DNA of 64,000 nt from Actinomucor elegans (GCA_026027325.1 JAMSLZ010000007.1:2232001-2296000); one strand, 5' to 3'; shown: positions 1 to 12,456, numbered from the stretch's first letter. Made by a program: numbers and translations. Notes: generated from the sequence alone by a model not told the origin.

Positions 1-15
1 ACAATAAGAGTGTTT

Positions 16-82
16 CAGTTAATTAAAGGTTTTTGTAGATTCAGAATGGGTTGCTGCATCTACAAAAACTTTTAATTAACTG
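16..82. repeat. Long near-perfect inverted repeat (hairpin)
   Basis: Arms 16-40 and 58-82 are 25 bp each and complementary at 24 positions, the other being a G-T pair. The loop is 17 bp. It lies about 230 bp beyond the 3' end of the first secreted-protein gene. It could be a transcribed hairpin or the remains of a small foldback element; nothing else in the window matches it by eye. Confidence 0.7.
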
Positions 83-313
83 TATTGAGCTATATAGTGA
101 TAAAGAGTAAATGAAAAACTATAGTCAAGTAATTTTACAATAGTACAGACTTTTTTTCTAGTCATTTTGATATATTCATTTTGATATTATTATCCAACTA
201 CATATTCGATTACGTTTATAAGATTAATATTTATTCTGTTACAAAAAGATGTTACATGATGATACAGCAAAAAAAAGGAACGACTAAAGAAATGTTATAT
301 CTAAATAAATTCT

Positions 314-1112
314 TTACAACTTGGCGAGAACAAGCTTAGCAAGAGCCTTTGCATTCAACTTGGCGCACATCTTGAGACCGACAGCAACACAAGCATCAAG
401 GGTAACCTTGGCATTAAAATCAGCATCAATCTTGATCTTGGTGACCAAGGGAATGTGGACTTCAACGTCCTTGACACAGGCTTGAACTTCTTCCTTGATC
501 TTGAGCTTCAAGTCGGCACCAATCTTGGGCAATTCAGCCTTGATCAAAACCTTGGCCTCAGCTTCCAATTCAGTCAAAATACGGATAAGAGTAGCCTTGT
601 CCAATACAGAGGTACCACACTTCTTGCGGAGCTTGGCTTCAAGGACAGCGTAGATCTTGGCTTGTACTTGGGCATCCAAACTAGCTTCGAATTTAGCCTT
701 GACCTTCTTGATAGCAGCAGATTGAATAGTCTTGATTTGGACCTTGCCGATCTTGATGAGGCCTCCAACAGCACTAGCTTGGATATTGAGAGAAGCAGAA
801 ACGCGTTCACAGAACTAAAAGAAAGAAATTGTATTTAGAAATTGTGTTGAGGGTTATTGTACTTCCAAGACTTACGGTAGCAGAAACGGAAGCCCAAACC
901 TTGGCGTGGAGGTTAGCCTTAACATTGGTCATGATCTTGGCAATAAGGACATCATTGGATTTGACAGGGAACTTGGGAGTGCGAGCAACGAGAGCATGAG
1001 TGTTAATAAGAGATTCTTCAATAATGTCCTTGTTGCTGAGAACAGGAGAAGCAGAAATACAGGTGAACAAGGTAAAGACCAAGACAAGAAGAGGTGCAAA
1101 GGATAACTTCAT
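314..1112 (-). CDS. Small secreted lysine/alanine-rich protein, paralog A
   Basis: Two exons (1112-876 and 814-314) with a 61-bp intron starting GTAAGT, phase 0; product 245 aa. The start MKLSFAPLLV is preferred over a Met five codons upstream because paralog B starts MKFSIAPL. Residues 1 to about 21 form a signal peptide ending ISA-SP. The mature protein is helical, K/A-rich and has no membrane segment. Exon 2 opens with Phe-Cys, and the C-terminal part has an alternating pattern (VEVHIPLVTKIKIDADF) followed by a second Cys in KMCAKL. Both cysteines are also in paralog B at 3437-4314. I do not recognise the family; a secreted or wall-associated role is inferred from the signal peptide alone. 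Confidence 0.8.
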
Positions 1113-1174
1113 TGAAAGGAAAGGCAATTGATGTTGAGTATGATGAAAAAAAAAAACATGTAAAATTTGCTCTG

Positions 1175-1182
1175 TATTTATA
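1175..1182 (-). promoter_or_regulatory. TATA box of secreted paralog A
   Basis: TATAAATA on the minus strand, 62 bp before the chosen ATG at 1112. Paralog B has TATAAAAG at the same distance from its ATG, which supports both the element and both start codons. Confidence 0.55.
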
Positions 1183-3436
1183 TTGAAATGGTTTATTGAT
1201 TATCCTGCCCCACCATAGAATAGTTTCGGACGTAATGGATTATGAGTGAAGAAACAGGTTGATCTAGATGACAGGCACTCACCATTTAATTTAATTCGAT
1301 AAACTCGCCTTGTGTAGTACATAATTCGATTTTCATGTGGGGTACAAGCATCTGCTGTAATACATTCAAGTTGATATTGACTAATATGGCCTTTATCTAG
1401 TGAGACAGACCGATTGTTGAAAACATGGCAATCCATCATGAGCAAAGTCAATTTGGAATAGGGTTCATTTTTTTATGTTTTTTTGATAAACCTTTAACCT
1501 ACTGCTGCATGCTCTATTGACAGCGCCCTGGTTATGTAGTTGATATAATAGCGCGTCAATAGCAGAGTAAATGCAAGATATAATCTTCTAGCGGTGAATA
1601 AAAACAAATCAGGTACGATCTAGAAAGTAAAATACGATTATAGTTACACGAGCTGCTTTGAATTTTTCAATGCTAACAATAGATTCAATATCCACGGCTA
1701 TAGCGTATTTTTTATTTTTATACTTTCAAAGCTATTATTACATCTATGTCGACTGTAGAATGCCTTATAGATCCACACGAACAAGATATACATCGATCAA
1801 GCTACTTCTTGTATTACCCATACTTGTGTACGGCAAAATCTAACTCCTTGATGGAGAGTCCTTCTCAACGTGTATCCTCCTATTTTTCATGTACATCATT
1901 TAAATCAAACAATGCACAGCATTCACTTGATAACGAGACGAATACTGCTGTATCACCACCATTTTTTCAAAAGGTATTGGTTGATACTATCAGCATTATG
2001 CATTTATACAGTACGTCGATATTAAGAAGCTCTGGTTATTATTATTTTTACTATATTTAAAGGACTGTGCATCCACGTACCCAGGCTTTATTTTGTAAAC
2101 ACTGCGAGATGGTGTGTTCCATATTTTTTTTGACGTTTGGTACTATGCTTAATTACCCTTCTACATTGGATGAAAAGGTCTTGTTTATCAAGTTATTCGA
2201 AGAATCAAAAGATCTTTTAAACAGGTATACCATTTAACAATAATTTACAGGTGCACGGAGCGCTCTATGCAAGTTTCATTCGCTAGCGGCGCTTGTAGAT
2301 GCTCCGCCATGTAAATCCCCAAAATCTGTATGTTTATCCACAACGGACAGAGATTTAGCGACACAATTTAGAAAATCAATAGCGCCAGCTATTGCATGTA
2401 TATATACCCATATGTATCAACCATGAAAATATTATATATACACAAATGCTAAACGTTGATCTATGCTAGTGTTAATAAGATTTTTTGGCGGTATTTTAAT
2501 TGTCGATCCTTTGAAATCAGGAAATTGCTTCTAGACCAACAGTACACCGAAATGTATTCATTATTTCCAGGGAAAAATACAACATGGATCATGTCCTTTC
2601 ATATGACTACATTTTGGTTGTGATATATTGCCATTGGAGGATGCTAAAAGTGGTATACTCTGAAACACGCATTAAAAAACGGAATTTGAAATAGTGATCT
2701 CAGTTACTGCGTTACGTTACCAAATTTTCTCTATTCTAAAAGAACCTGCAGGTCTATGTCTATATCTCTGGGGATAAACGATAGCATGGGCTGTGCCAGT
2801 TATTCAAACCTGAACTTCATAACTATACACAGGAAGTAACTGGATTCTAGAGCTGATATATACACCTTTGGCGGAATTTGGATCGGTGCTAGAACTTAAG
2901 TGTTTTTCCTGGTGCCCATTTCGCTTTCAATAAGAAGTGACAAGAGGCATAATAATGGGCCGAAATATATGAATAAACTCCGAAGCATAATAGACAAAGT
3001 CACGCTCTCCGCAAAAAATCCATTTGTGTGACTCTGAAAGCAAAATTAGAAGGCGAAGTATGCAGTACTTTAAGATGAAATGCATCGCTGGGGCATTCTA
3101 TGGCTAATAGGAACACGAGCGAGTTTTCTTTATAAGCTTAGTCCATAGGTACCTACACGTACACAAAAAACTGAAACAATTCATCTAAAACTATATATAT
3201 GAAAAGGTTTAAGCGGACCGACATTGAAAAGCTTGAAATAGAATATTGAAACAGATAATAAGAAGACTGTTTTATTCATTGCATATATTATATATATAGA
3301 GAGAGAGAGAGAGTAAAGTGACTGTGTATTAAAAAAATGGCCTGTACGTATGTAGTATAGATTAGACATTAATTAGTGTAAGAAGCCTCTTTATAAAGAG
3401 GGTAATGATTTTCTTTGGTTGCTAATTTTTCTTTTT
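1183..3436. other. Intergenic region, no supported gene
   Basis: Only short open frames without motifs, splice context or likeness to neighbouring genes. A (GA)n run lies at 3299-3313 next to an AT repeat, in the 3' flank of paralog B. Confidence 0.5.
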
Positions 3437-4314
3437 TTACAAAGCGGCAATGAGCTCTTTGGCGGCCTTCTTAGCATCAATTCTTGCGCAAACCTTTAAA
3501 GCAGTGTTAACAGAAGAATCAAGAGTAGACTTGATATTGAAGTCAGCATCAATACGGATCTTGACAATCAAAGGAATGTTGACCTTGACGCCCTTGACAG
3601 CAACATTGACTTGGTCCTTGGCTTGAGCATGCAAGTTGGCATTAATAAGAGGCAGTTGAGTGCGAACGTTGGACTTGATCTTCTTTTCCATATCCATCAA
3701 GACACGCTCCAACTTGGACTTGGTCAACTTTTTATTATGGACACTCTTGCGAAGTTGCTTCTCAGCGACATCATAAATGAGGTTTTGAGTTTCAGTTTGC
3801 AAAGATCCCTCGAAAGATGTCTTCAATTTGTCCATAGCAGAGGTCTTCATAGCACTAATGTTAATTTCACCAATTTGAATCATGCCACCAAGGATAGAGG
3901 CAGTGATCCTGATTGAACCAGCAGCTTCTCTACAGAACTAGTATTACCAGAGCTATTAGAACATTACAATGTCTTTTTTTTTTTTTTTTTGCTACTTACA
4001 GAACCAAGGATAGTGCTAAAGACCTTGGCATTCAAGTCAGCCTTGACGTTCTCCATGACATCCATAATAAAAGCATCATCAGCCTTGACAGGGTACTTGA
4101 GAGGAGTTGCGCTCATGTTCTTGGAGAAAGAAGAGACCATCATGGAGGAAGCGCTAAAGTCATAATCGTCCATAGGAGTAGGCAAGAAAGTGATGGTAGT
4201 CAAATTGCCCTTATTTTGAATGACAATGTTATTGGGATCATGCGAGTAAGCAGATACGGACGAGTAAAGGAAGGTAGAAACCAGCAAGCAGAGAGGAGCG
4301 ATAGAGAACTTCAT
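3437..4314 (-). CDS. Small secreted protein, paralog B
   Basis: Exons 4314-4000 and 3937-3437 with a 62-bp intron starting GTAAGT, phase 0; product 271 aa. The signal peptide is MKFSIAPLCLLVSTFLYSSV and neighbours. Exon 2 is 501 bp, exactly as in paralog A, and begins with the same Phe-Cys. The C-terminus repeats paralog A closely: VNIPLIVKIRIDADF against VHIPLVTKIKIDADF, then one Cys in KVCARI. Two Cys flanking the exon-2 domain are shared and could form a disulfide. It carries an extra N-terminal insert (about residues 23-70, D/S/N/T-rich) absent from A. The pair arose by tandem duplication on the same strand; function unknown. Confidence 0.82.
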
Positions 4315-5158
4315 TGGATAATTACTCTGTTGAGGATGTTGATGATATTGTCATTTACATTGTTCTTGATCTGGTACTTTTATATGTTTTCTTGCCTGTA
4401 TGATTCAGTTTTCTAAAATAGTACGAATCAATGTATATGAGTTTGAATGCAGTGTTCTATAGTACAGATATGCTGTCTTGGATGGTAAGCACAGAGACGA
4501 TGGCTTTATATGGTAATCTTGTTCCATGAAGAAACTGGTATATTGCGGATTAAAAGTAAAAGGTAATCCATCATGAGCTGAAGTAGTTTCATATGTTTAT
4601 TCTACAGAGTGCATTCTATGGAGTCGCAATGGTTATCAAATGCGATATATAGGCTGTAGAGTAATATATGGAATGGTATAAACATTGGAATAATTGAAAG
4701 TGATACATGCGAGGCAAAATGATTATAACTGTAGTCATCTGCTTAGACTATCACCGTTGGTACATGCAGTCTATGTACATAAGCACAGTGTAGTACAGGC
4801 CTATACTTAGTTTGCATAATCCGCTTACATTGTAGCGTATATGTACGTGTTTAATAGGTTTCAGTCAAATGTCGACACTATGCATTCGCTAAAAGTGAGT
4901 GCCATTACCCGCTAATACCGACAGAACACGTTCTTTTGCAATGTAGCGTTAAAGTGAAATTGTACCAGGTATAACCATCCATTTAGACTTTTTTGTTCTG
5001 TATTTATGGATCTGTGCGATATATGCGCAGATTAAACGTATCATAAAGTGTATAATCCGAATTTCATTGTACATACGTATTATCTGACTGGCTGCCTTTA
5101 AGTGGTTCCTGAGCTGTCATACCACTTTTTATGTTATAAACGCGGCGCTTGAAAGAGG

Positions 5159-5191
<33 letters not shown>

Positions 5192-5459
5192 CTCTGTTGC
5201 TGCTGTGCAGTACATACACGCACCACCCGCGCAAACGACTCAGCATGCAAGTTGTGATAATGAAACGAACCAGCCGGGCAATGTAACTTAAAAAGTAAAT
5301 AGCTTAGTTTGGATAAAGGCTATCGATTCTTAGTGGTAAGAAAAGTGTTGCATGACGTTCTTTGTATATGATTGGAAAACAGGCTATATTTAAGATTTAC
5401 TCACTTTAAAGTCTTTTTTTTTTCCCTTCTTCTTTCTTTTATAAGATATACCTTTTTTT
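4315..5459. other. Intergenic region between divergent genes
   Basis: Shared upstream region of secreted paralog B (-) and the FHA-RING gene (+). It holds a 31-nt T run at 5161-5191 and a pyrimidine-rich tract at about 5414-5440 just before the FHA-RING start. No gene seen. Confidence 0.5.
4377..4384 (-). promoter_or_regulatory. TATA box of secreted paralog B
   Basis: TATAAAAG on the minus strand, 62 bp upstream of the ATG at 4314, matching the spacing in paralog A. Confidence 0.55.
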
Positions 5460-7004
5460 ATGGCAGATTTTATTTGTTTAGCCATGGCATCTCAGTATAA
5501 CGAGAGTAATAATCAACAGCAAGAACCAAGTTCATTTAGAAGATCACTGGGTACTTCTACGTTATTTGGTAGAAGATCTTCTCGGTCAACCACTAATACA
5601 CCTGCCTCTGTTCGCCCTACAAGTGATTCATCCATTATAACTGATAATACCACGCATATTCGTATTGTACCCAGTATTGAAAACCCAAGTCGAAGTCTAG
5701 TGTTTAGCATTATTGAACGCGATTTAGAAGCTGGACGGATTATCAAGATTGGTAGATTCACTGATAGATCATCTATTCAAAATCATATATCATTCAAAAG
5801 CAAAGTCGTTTCCAGATCACACTGTGAAATTTGGTTGAATAACGAAGGCAAAGTAAGTGGGAAAAATAGAACAGTGTGGTGCAAAATAGTGCATGTGAGT
5901 TTACTCATCTGTTATTAGGTACAATTAAAAGATACAAGATCATCATCTGGTACATTTGTCAACCATGTTCGCTTAAGTCCAGCCAACACAGAAAGTAGGC
6001 CAGTGGAAATAAGAGATGGTGATTTAGTTCAACTAGGTGTAGACTATCAAGGTGGATACGAGGAAATATATCGATCTGTAAAGATGCGTTTCGAAGTGAA
6101 TCGATCTGACCAACCAAGGCCTGTTTCTTATAGCATGTCCGCATTCAACAATCTGCGTAATATGACTAGTCTAGAATCACCTTGTGTAGAAGTAGAGGAG
6201 TGTTGCATCTGTCTGTATGCTTTGGCTCCATTTCAAGCTTTATTTGTTGCACCATGTTCCCATTCTTACCATTTCAAATGTATCAGACCACTCTTTGACA
6301 GTTACCCTGGCTTCCAATGTCCTATTTGTCGCACTTATTCTGATCTCGATGCCAGTGTGGCAATGGAAGCAGATGAGGTTATTGAAAAGTTTGGTTTACG
6401 TAAGTCGCCTACCCATCAAGAAGAAGAAGTCGATGAGCAAAACGTTTCTAGCTCTTCTTCCGTACCACCCACCAATGTTATTCATTCAAATCCAGCTCCA
6501 GTGTGTCCAGAACCACCTTTGTCTACTACTCTGGTTGCTTGCACTACAAGTTTATCTGGCATCATTTCCTCTCCAACTGCTACTGGAGAAGGTAACCTTT
6601 AATAAAGTTGCTTATCGATAAAACTGCTGACTTTGTTCTCTATAGTATCATCTTCGTCACGCGATACTGCAGGGGATCATCGGGCACCCATTTCTTTCGA
6701 TAATGTGATACCTCAAGTCAGCCCTCCAGTCAGTAGTCGCAATAACACCACTAATCTTGTCGAAAAGATTAAAATGGCATTTTCCTCCAATCACGACCGT
6801 AGTCGACTTAAAAAGAGAACTACTACCAGTGGTAGTAGTTCAAGTAGTAGTGATGAAGAAAACTCATTGGCCTCTTCTCCACCTTCTAGTCCTCGTACCA
6901 CAACTGCCCTACAGCCGATCCTTTCGCGTCAATCCACTCACTATAACCCTTTGGACGGTATTCTCGAAGAAGTGGCAAGTGCATCCCAGACACCCTTGTT
7001 ATAA
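5460..7004 (+). CDS. dma1: FHA-RING E3 ubiquitin ligase (Dma1-like)
   Basis: Exons 5460-5852, 5919-6591 and 6646-7004; 474 aa. A second in-frame ATG at 5484 could be the start. An N-terminal Ser/Thr-rich tail is followed by an FHA domain (about residues 75-200) with the phosphothreonine-binding signatures [15 protein letters not shown] and SSSGTFVN. Next is a RING-H2 finger (about 250-290): CCIC, then [10 protein letters not shown], then CPIC, giving all eight zinc ligands in C3H2C3 order. The C-terminal half is Ser-rich and disordered. FHA before RING is the order of fungal Dma1/Dma2 and animal CHFR/RNF8, which ubiquitinate phosphoproteins in mitotic and septation checkpoints. The protein is longer than yeast Dma1 because of the tail. 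Confident on domains, less on exact orthology. Confidence 0.9.
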
Positions 7005-7036
7005 ATGTACAATATACCTATATCCCCACACTTTCC

Positions 7037-7058
7037 TTTTTTTTTTAAAAAAAAAAAA
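7037..7058. repeat. T10A12 palindrome
   Basis: A T run directly followed by an A run, just 3' of the FHA-RING stop codon. It belongs to a set of six such tracts in the window, four of them inside introns. Confidence 0.7.
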
Positions 7059-8110
7059 TAACGCGTTTCTATATATTATAATACACTATGACTTGTATAC
7101 ATATCCACTACTTTTATACACACGCACATATACGTATATACACAAGCTTCCTATTAAAAAAAAAGAGAAAGCTTTTTTTTCTATTATTTATAAACATGTA
7201 TGAATGGTTCTCGATCCAGTGATATTTGATTTAAATATTCTATCGATAAACCATCTTCATTTGGCTAATGAAAAACTATAGATTATGACTAGAAACAACA
7301 TCATTGAGGTAGATCTTGAGATTTACTAGGCGCTGGAATTCATGCTGATCATGAAACACTAAACAGATGTGACATTACACTAAGATCCGTTGAGATGGTT
7401 TGGGATGAAATTATGCACGCTGTCAATTCCAAGACTGTGAATGTACAAAATATATAATAAAATAGCAGCATCAGTATAGATCTCTTCAATTTTTGTTGTA
7501 GATACAGCAACTCATTCTGAACATGACTAAATAGATGTAATATTAAACCGAAATCTGAAATCACTTGTGTTGAATCATACACACACACTTGCGCCTTATT
7601 TTTTTTTAACAAACAAAATATTTAGAAGCAAATCCACTTACTCAAGATTGAAACGATGATGAAGGAGGCTCCCCCCAACAGCATGACCAAGCGTTATATC
7701 CTTAATAAACTTTATAAGACATCAGGTGTTTGTTTGGATGATGCAATTTATGTAACAGGTCAAAAGAGACGCGATCTTTACTCTCGAAAATATCAATAAT
7801 CTATGCCTGCCCAAGTTATTCAGAGTTTCTTTTACCAGAAACTAGTTATATAGCTCATTGTCTAGCTATCTGTTTGCTTTACGTATGTTCTTATTTTCAA
7901 AGCTTGAACTCTGTTGGTTATTATTGAGCTTTTTTATCCATAGATTGACTCACTATATCTTGATGACCAATGAAATTGATTTATTTTACATACAGTAGAT
8001 TTTAAATCCTTGGTGTCCAAAACTATAGGACCAAAAAAAGAGAGAGATACTACTTTATAAAAGATACCGGTATAGATTGAGACTTTAAGTAGATAATAAA
8101 AGGCATGAGG

Positions 8111-8163
8111 AATTATATTATTTCTCGAATGGTGCAATGGTAGAGACAAGCTGAACCTTTAGA

Positions 8164-8225
<62 letters not shown>

Positions 8226-8232
8226 TATAATT
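8111..8232. repeat. Small inverted-repeat unit with 54-nt A run
   Basis: AATTATATTA at 8111-8120 and its exact inverse at 8223-8232 bracket a stretch with TGGTGCAATGG (like a tRNA A box) followed by A54 (8168-8221). It may be a tRNA-derived retroposed sequence or a MITE; no clear B box is seen. Confidence 0.35.
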
Positions 8233-9321
8233 GGAATAGCACTGCGTCTTTCTATTTCGCTCTAAAAATACGCGAGTACACTTGGTAAAGAAACAAACAC
8301 TGTTCAGCCAACTAATTCCTTAAATCTATAGTTTTGGGAGGGCATTTGTTTATGGCTGTAGATCCAGCTGTTTAATTTGAACGAATTTTGTCAAGGGTTC
8401 AATGATGGTTATTGTTTCAGACATCGATGACTCAGTGAAACTTATTTAATTAATTTTTCTGAGGCACTAGACAAAAAAAAAAAAAAAAAATTGTATCATA
8501 TCATAAATAATGATAAGCTTAATAAACTAAGGCTTTATAATTTTGTTGACACTTGTAGAATACGCTCTGCTTTTTCAAATGATATATTGTTCGTAAACAA
8601 GTTAAAAGAAACATACTGTTCCCCAGGGCATAAAAACGATTTATCTATCTTTGGTCTATGCATTACATTCACATTTGCATATATACTTGATAAATAGTTA
8701 TATACAGGATATTATTTAAAATTCCAGATAAACTCAAAGTTACAAAAGTAGTTTTACTTGTTGTTGATCCAGATACAATTACACGCTTATGATGATGGTG
8801 TGGTGGGCGGCGGTCTTATATTTTAATTAGCGCTGTCCAATGAAATAAGAAGAATGAATACAAGGTAAGAAATGAAATACTACTGAAACTAGAGAGATGT
8901 TGGCACTCCACAGTGGGGATACATGAACAATAGCAACATACTGGGATATATCATTGTTAAATCGTCATGCAAATACGTTTTGGTCTTTTACCCCATTTAT
9001 ATTTCATGTCAATTGTACCACTAGATAGAGAGACCCTGCTTTTGGTATATTTGGTTTTGGCGGGCAAAAAGTGCGTGAACCTCCTATGAGTCAAAACTTG
9101 AGCTTATTTTTGACAGGACTGATGGGATGCTTTTTTCTTTTCTTTTTTTGAGTCATCGTTTGTTTGCCATTTGATCCCAAGTTTTAGGATATATCAAAAG
9201 GTGGAAAAATCGGATCATTTTTTGTTCTTTGTATTCCAGCAGTTTTTCTCGGCATGAACAACATTATTTCTTTTTTGCAAGTCATTTAAAGAGGGGGAGG
9301 GGACCTGAAAGAGCAAAAAAG

Positions 9322-9352
<31 letters not shown>

Positions 9353-9679
9353 AAAAACGTCGGGATTTACTAGCTAGTATCACCTATATACTTTCTGTTC
9401 AACGTATAAACTTACAAGTCATATATAGCATGTACCCTTGCTACAATAAATCAAAACTATAGCTGCTTTATGTGAGATAGTATGCTAGATCACTTTATCT
9501 AAAAGAGAGGACTGTCCTCATATCAGCCATGAAGCTATTCATTTGAGTCAAGTACAAAGCGGAGCTACCCGAAGTAGCTACCTTCTTTGACCCCCCGCCC
9601 TAGTCCTTTTTTTTTTACGTGTAGAAAAAAAAACAGGCAGTGCCTTATTCTCTCTCTCTTTTTTTTCAAGTGTTATTCA

Positions 9680-11579
9680 ATGAATGATTTAATCGAGTTA
9701 ACCAACAAACTTCAAACAGTCGTTTCATCTGTGGGAGCAGATAGTACGCTCGATTTACCTCTTATTACCGTTGTTGGTTCGCAGTCTTCGGGTAAATCGT
9801 CTGTTCTCGAGACATTGGTCCAGCGCGACTTTTTACCTCGCGGCAGTGGTATTGTTACCCGTCGACCTTTGATTCTCCAACTTGTGACTTTGACACAACC
9901 TACTGCACTCGAGTATGGCGAGTTTTTGCACATCAAGGACAAAAAATTTTATGAATTTAGCGAGATTCGCGAGGAAATCGAGCGAGAAACCAGTCGCTTA
10001 GCTGGTGCGAATAAGGGGATCTCGAGAATGCCTATTCATCTTAGAGTGTATTCCCCCAAGGTGCTTAATTTGACATTGGTCGATTTGCCTGGTTTGACAA
10101 AGGTATGCATATAGAGTTGGATAGGATGGGAGAGAGCTGGACTGACTGTGTTTCTTTTGATTTATGGGATGTTAGATTCCAATAGGTAAAATGACCTGAT
10201 GATATATATGAATGGATGTATTGAATGTTGCAAAACTAACATGGATTTCATAGGTGATCAACCAAACGATATCGAGAAACAGATCCGAAACCTAGTGATG
10301 GACTTTATATCCAATCCAAACAGGTACAACAAAAAGGAGTTATGTTTATATATACGTGTGTATATTGACTGATTGTGTGTTAGTATTATTCTAGCTGTAA
10401 CACCTGCTAATTCAGACTTGGTGAATTCAGATAGTTTAAAGATTGCTAGACAAGTGGATCCAGAGGGAAAACGTACTATTGGTGTATTGACAAAACTTGA
10501 TTTGATGGATGCAGGCACTAATGCCTTGGATATTCTTTCCGGCAGATCATATCCTCTAAAGCTGGGATTCATTGGTGTGGTAAATAGAAGCCAGCAAGAT
10601 ATATTGACCAACAAGCCCATGTCTACCGCACTTGAGGCCGAAAATCAATTCTTCCAGCAACACGCTGCTTACCGCAGTGTCGCTGCACGTTGTGGTACTC
10701 AATATCTCAGTAAACAGCTCAATACTGTATGTTACTTTATGTTTTTAATCTCTTTGCGTGTCGAATTGTAGAACTCAACCTTTTTGTTTATAGATCTTAC
10801 TTGCTCATATCAAAGAAAAACTACCCGAGTTACGGACCAAGCTGAGTTCATTGATCAGTCAAACACAACAAGAACTCAATCAATACGGCGAGCCTACACA
10901 ACTCACCGAACCTTTACATCGAGGACCTTTGATCTTGCGTATGTTGACCAAGTTTAGTAACGATTTTGTAGCAGCGATTGATGGTACTTCTGCTGAAATG
11001 TCAACCAAGGAGCTTTGTGGTGGTGCACGCATCTATTATATTTTTAACAATGTCTTTGGACAAGCACTTGATGCTATACCCGCTTGTTCAAATTTGACCA
11101 ACCATGACATTCGTACAGCCATCCGCAATTCAACTGGTCCACGCCCATCCTTGTTTGTGCCTGAACTAGCGTTTGATCTTTTAGTACGTCCTCAAATCAA
11201 GCTATTGGAAGCACCGAGTTTACGATGTGTAGAGTTGGTCTATGAAGAGCTCATGAAAGTGTGTCATAGCTCAGATACAAAGGTAAAGAGAGAGAGAAAA
11301 GTAAGGATGATAAGCAACTGTAATTCATATTTTTCAAATGATAGGAATTGTTGAGATACCCAAGACTTCATCAAAGACTAGTTGAAGTTGTTTCAGAATT
11401 ATTAAGAGAGAGATTAAGCCCTACTTCTTCTTACGTAGAGAGTTTAATAGCTATTGAAAGAGCTTACATTAATACCAATCATCCTGATTTCTTGGGTGCT
11501 GCTGGTGCTATGGCTAATCTGGAGACGGAATCTAAAAAGAAAAAGAAGAATGACATGAAGCGCAAGGTATATACTTGAT

Positions 11580-11613
<34 letters not shown>

Positions 11614-12304
11614 AATTACAAGAACTGATAAGGTAGGCTAACAGATTATACTAGAATCGCATGTCTCCACCTAGTTCATTTGATATGAAGTCTACAAACA
11701 CCATGAACGGTGTTTTAACCAGCAATAGATCAGAAATGGGGGATTCAATTACTGATGAGACTGGAGAATCAGCACCCAAGGATTCATTTTTGAATTACTT
11801 TTTGGTGGTGCTGGTAAAAATGAAAGACCTGCATTAGGATCGCAAGAAATGATGACCAAAGCTCAATACGCACCACCCATGTCAGTAAATAGTATGATGG
11901 AAAGTGAAATGGTCAAGAAGCTAGAGCAAGCTTCTTTAAACAATGAAGCTATTGTAGCTACGGATAGAGAAGAATTAGAAACGCAGTTGATTCGTAAGTA
12001 GGATTTTTTTGGGGGTAATGTATCAAAGTTTGCTAATAAGATTCCTACAGGTACCTTGATCACAAGTTATTTTAATATCGTTAGAAAGAACATCCAAGAT
12101 CTAGTGCCTAAATCGGTCATGCATTTATTAGTTAATTATTCAAGAGAGTCAGTGCAAAACAGACTTGTGGCGGCACTTTATAAAGAAGAACACTTTGATG
12201 AACTGTTGCAAGAAGATGATACGATTTCAACCGAAAGAGAAAAATGCAAACAAATGCTAAACGTCTATAAGCAGGCTTTTGAAATCATTAAAAATTCCAT
12301 GTAA
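9680..12304 (+). CDS. DNM1: Dynamin-related fission GTPase Dnm1 (frame broken once)
   Basis: Exons 9680-10102, 10176-10185, 10254-10323, 10384-10726, 10794-11282, 11345-11566, 11655-11993 and 12051-12304. The GTPase domain has the P-loop GSQSSGKSS (residue 33 on), DLPG, and TKLDLMD. The middle domain follows ([19 protein letters not shown]-like [16 protein letters not shown]), then a K/S-rich insert B and a GED near the end ([14 protein letters not shown]). NRSQQDI and the middle-domain motifs point to Dnm1/Drp1 (mitochondrial and peroxisomal division) rather than Vps1. Exon 2 is only 10 nt. In exon 7 the frame slips by one base at a T5 run (11799-11803): the motif FLNYFF is expected there and reading continues well one base over. 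About 716 aa if that base is restored. It lies 152 bp upstream of HEM3. Confidence 0.88.
11799..11803 (+). other. DNM1: Apparent 1-nt deletion in DNM1 exon 7
   Basis: After FLNY the reading frame runs into VVLVK and a stop. Shifting by one base gives [17 protein letters not shown] and an open frame to the next splice donor. One missing T in the T5 run would explain it. It could be a homopolymer sequencing error, a true mutation or, less likely, a programmed shift. Confidence 0.7.
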
Positions 12305-12456
12305 CACCACAATAAAAAAAAACACTATACAAAAAGACCAGGACCAGGGTTCGCGGAAGTTGAACCCCCATTCCATGAAACCGAGAAAAAAAGTTTTAGT
12401 GCTTTTTTCCCTTTTTTTCTTTTGGAAACACTTACATTATATCAAACAAGCAAACT

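Larger units (their letters stand above)
7005..9679. other. Intergenic region, no supported gene
   Basis: 2.7 kb without a gene I can support. It holds a T10A12 palindrome (7037-7058), a 54-nt A run (8168-8221) inside a small inverted repeat, and pyrimidine-rich tracts just before DNM1 (about 9605-9670). Confidence 0.5.

Noticed and set aside
455..838. 127-codon frame on the plus strand opposite the secreted protein gene
   Set aside because: Mirror frame of a Lys/Leu-rich coding exon; the minus strand has signal peptide, intron and paralog support.
1746..2060. 104-codon plus-strand frame
   Set aside because: No motif, no splice context, Ser/Tyr/Phe-rich AT sequence; nothing supports expression.
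7656..7799. 47-codon frame starting MMKEAPPNS
   Set aside because: Protein-like composition but no motif, no neighbours in frame and too short to support alone; possibly a gene remnant.
8168..8221. Telomere or contig-end tract
   Set aside because: A plain A run flanked by unique sequence on both sides.
9680..12304. Vps1 (vacuolar sorting dynamin) as identity
   Set aside because: [16 protein letters not shown] and the AIDGTS region follow Dnm1; Vps1 has different residues at these places.
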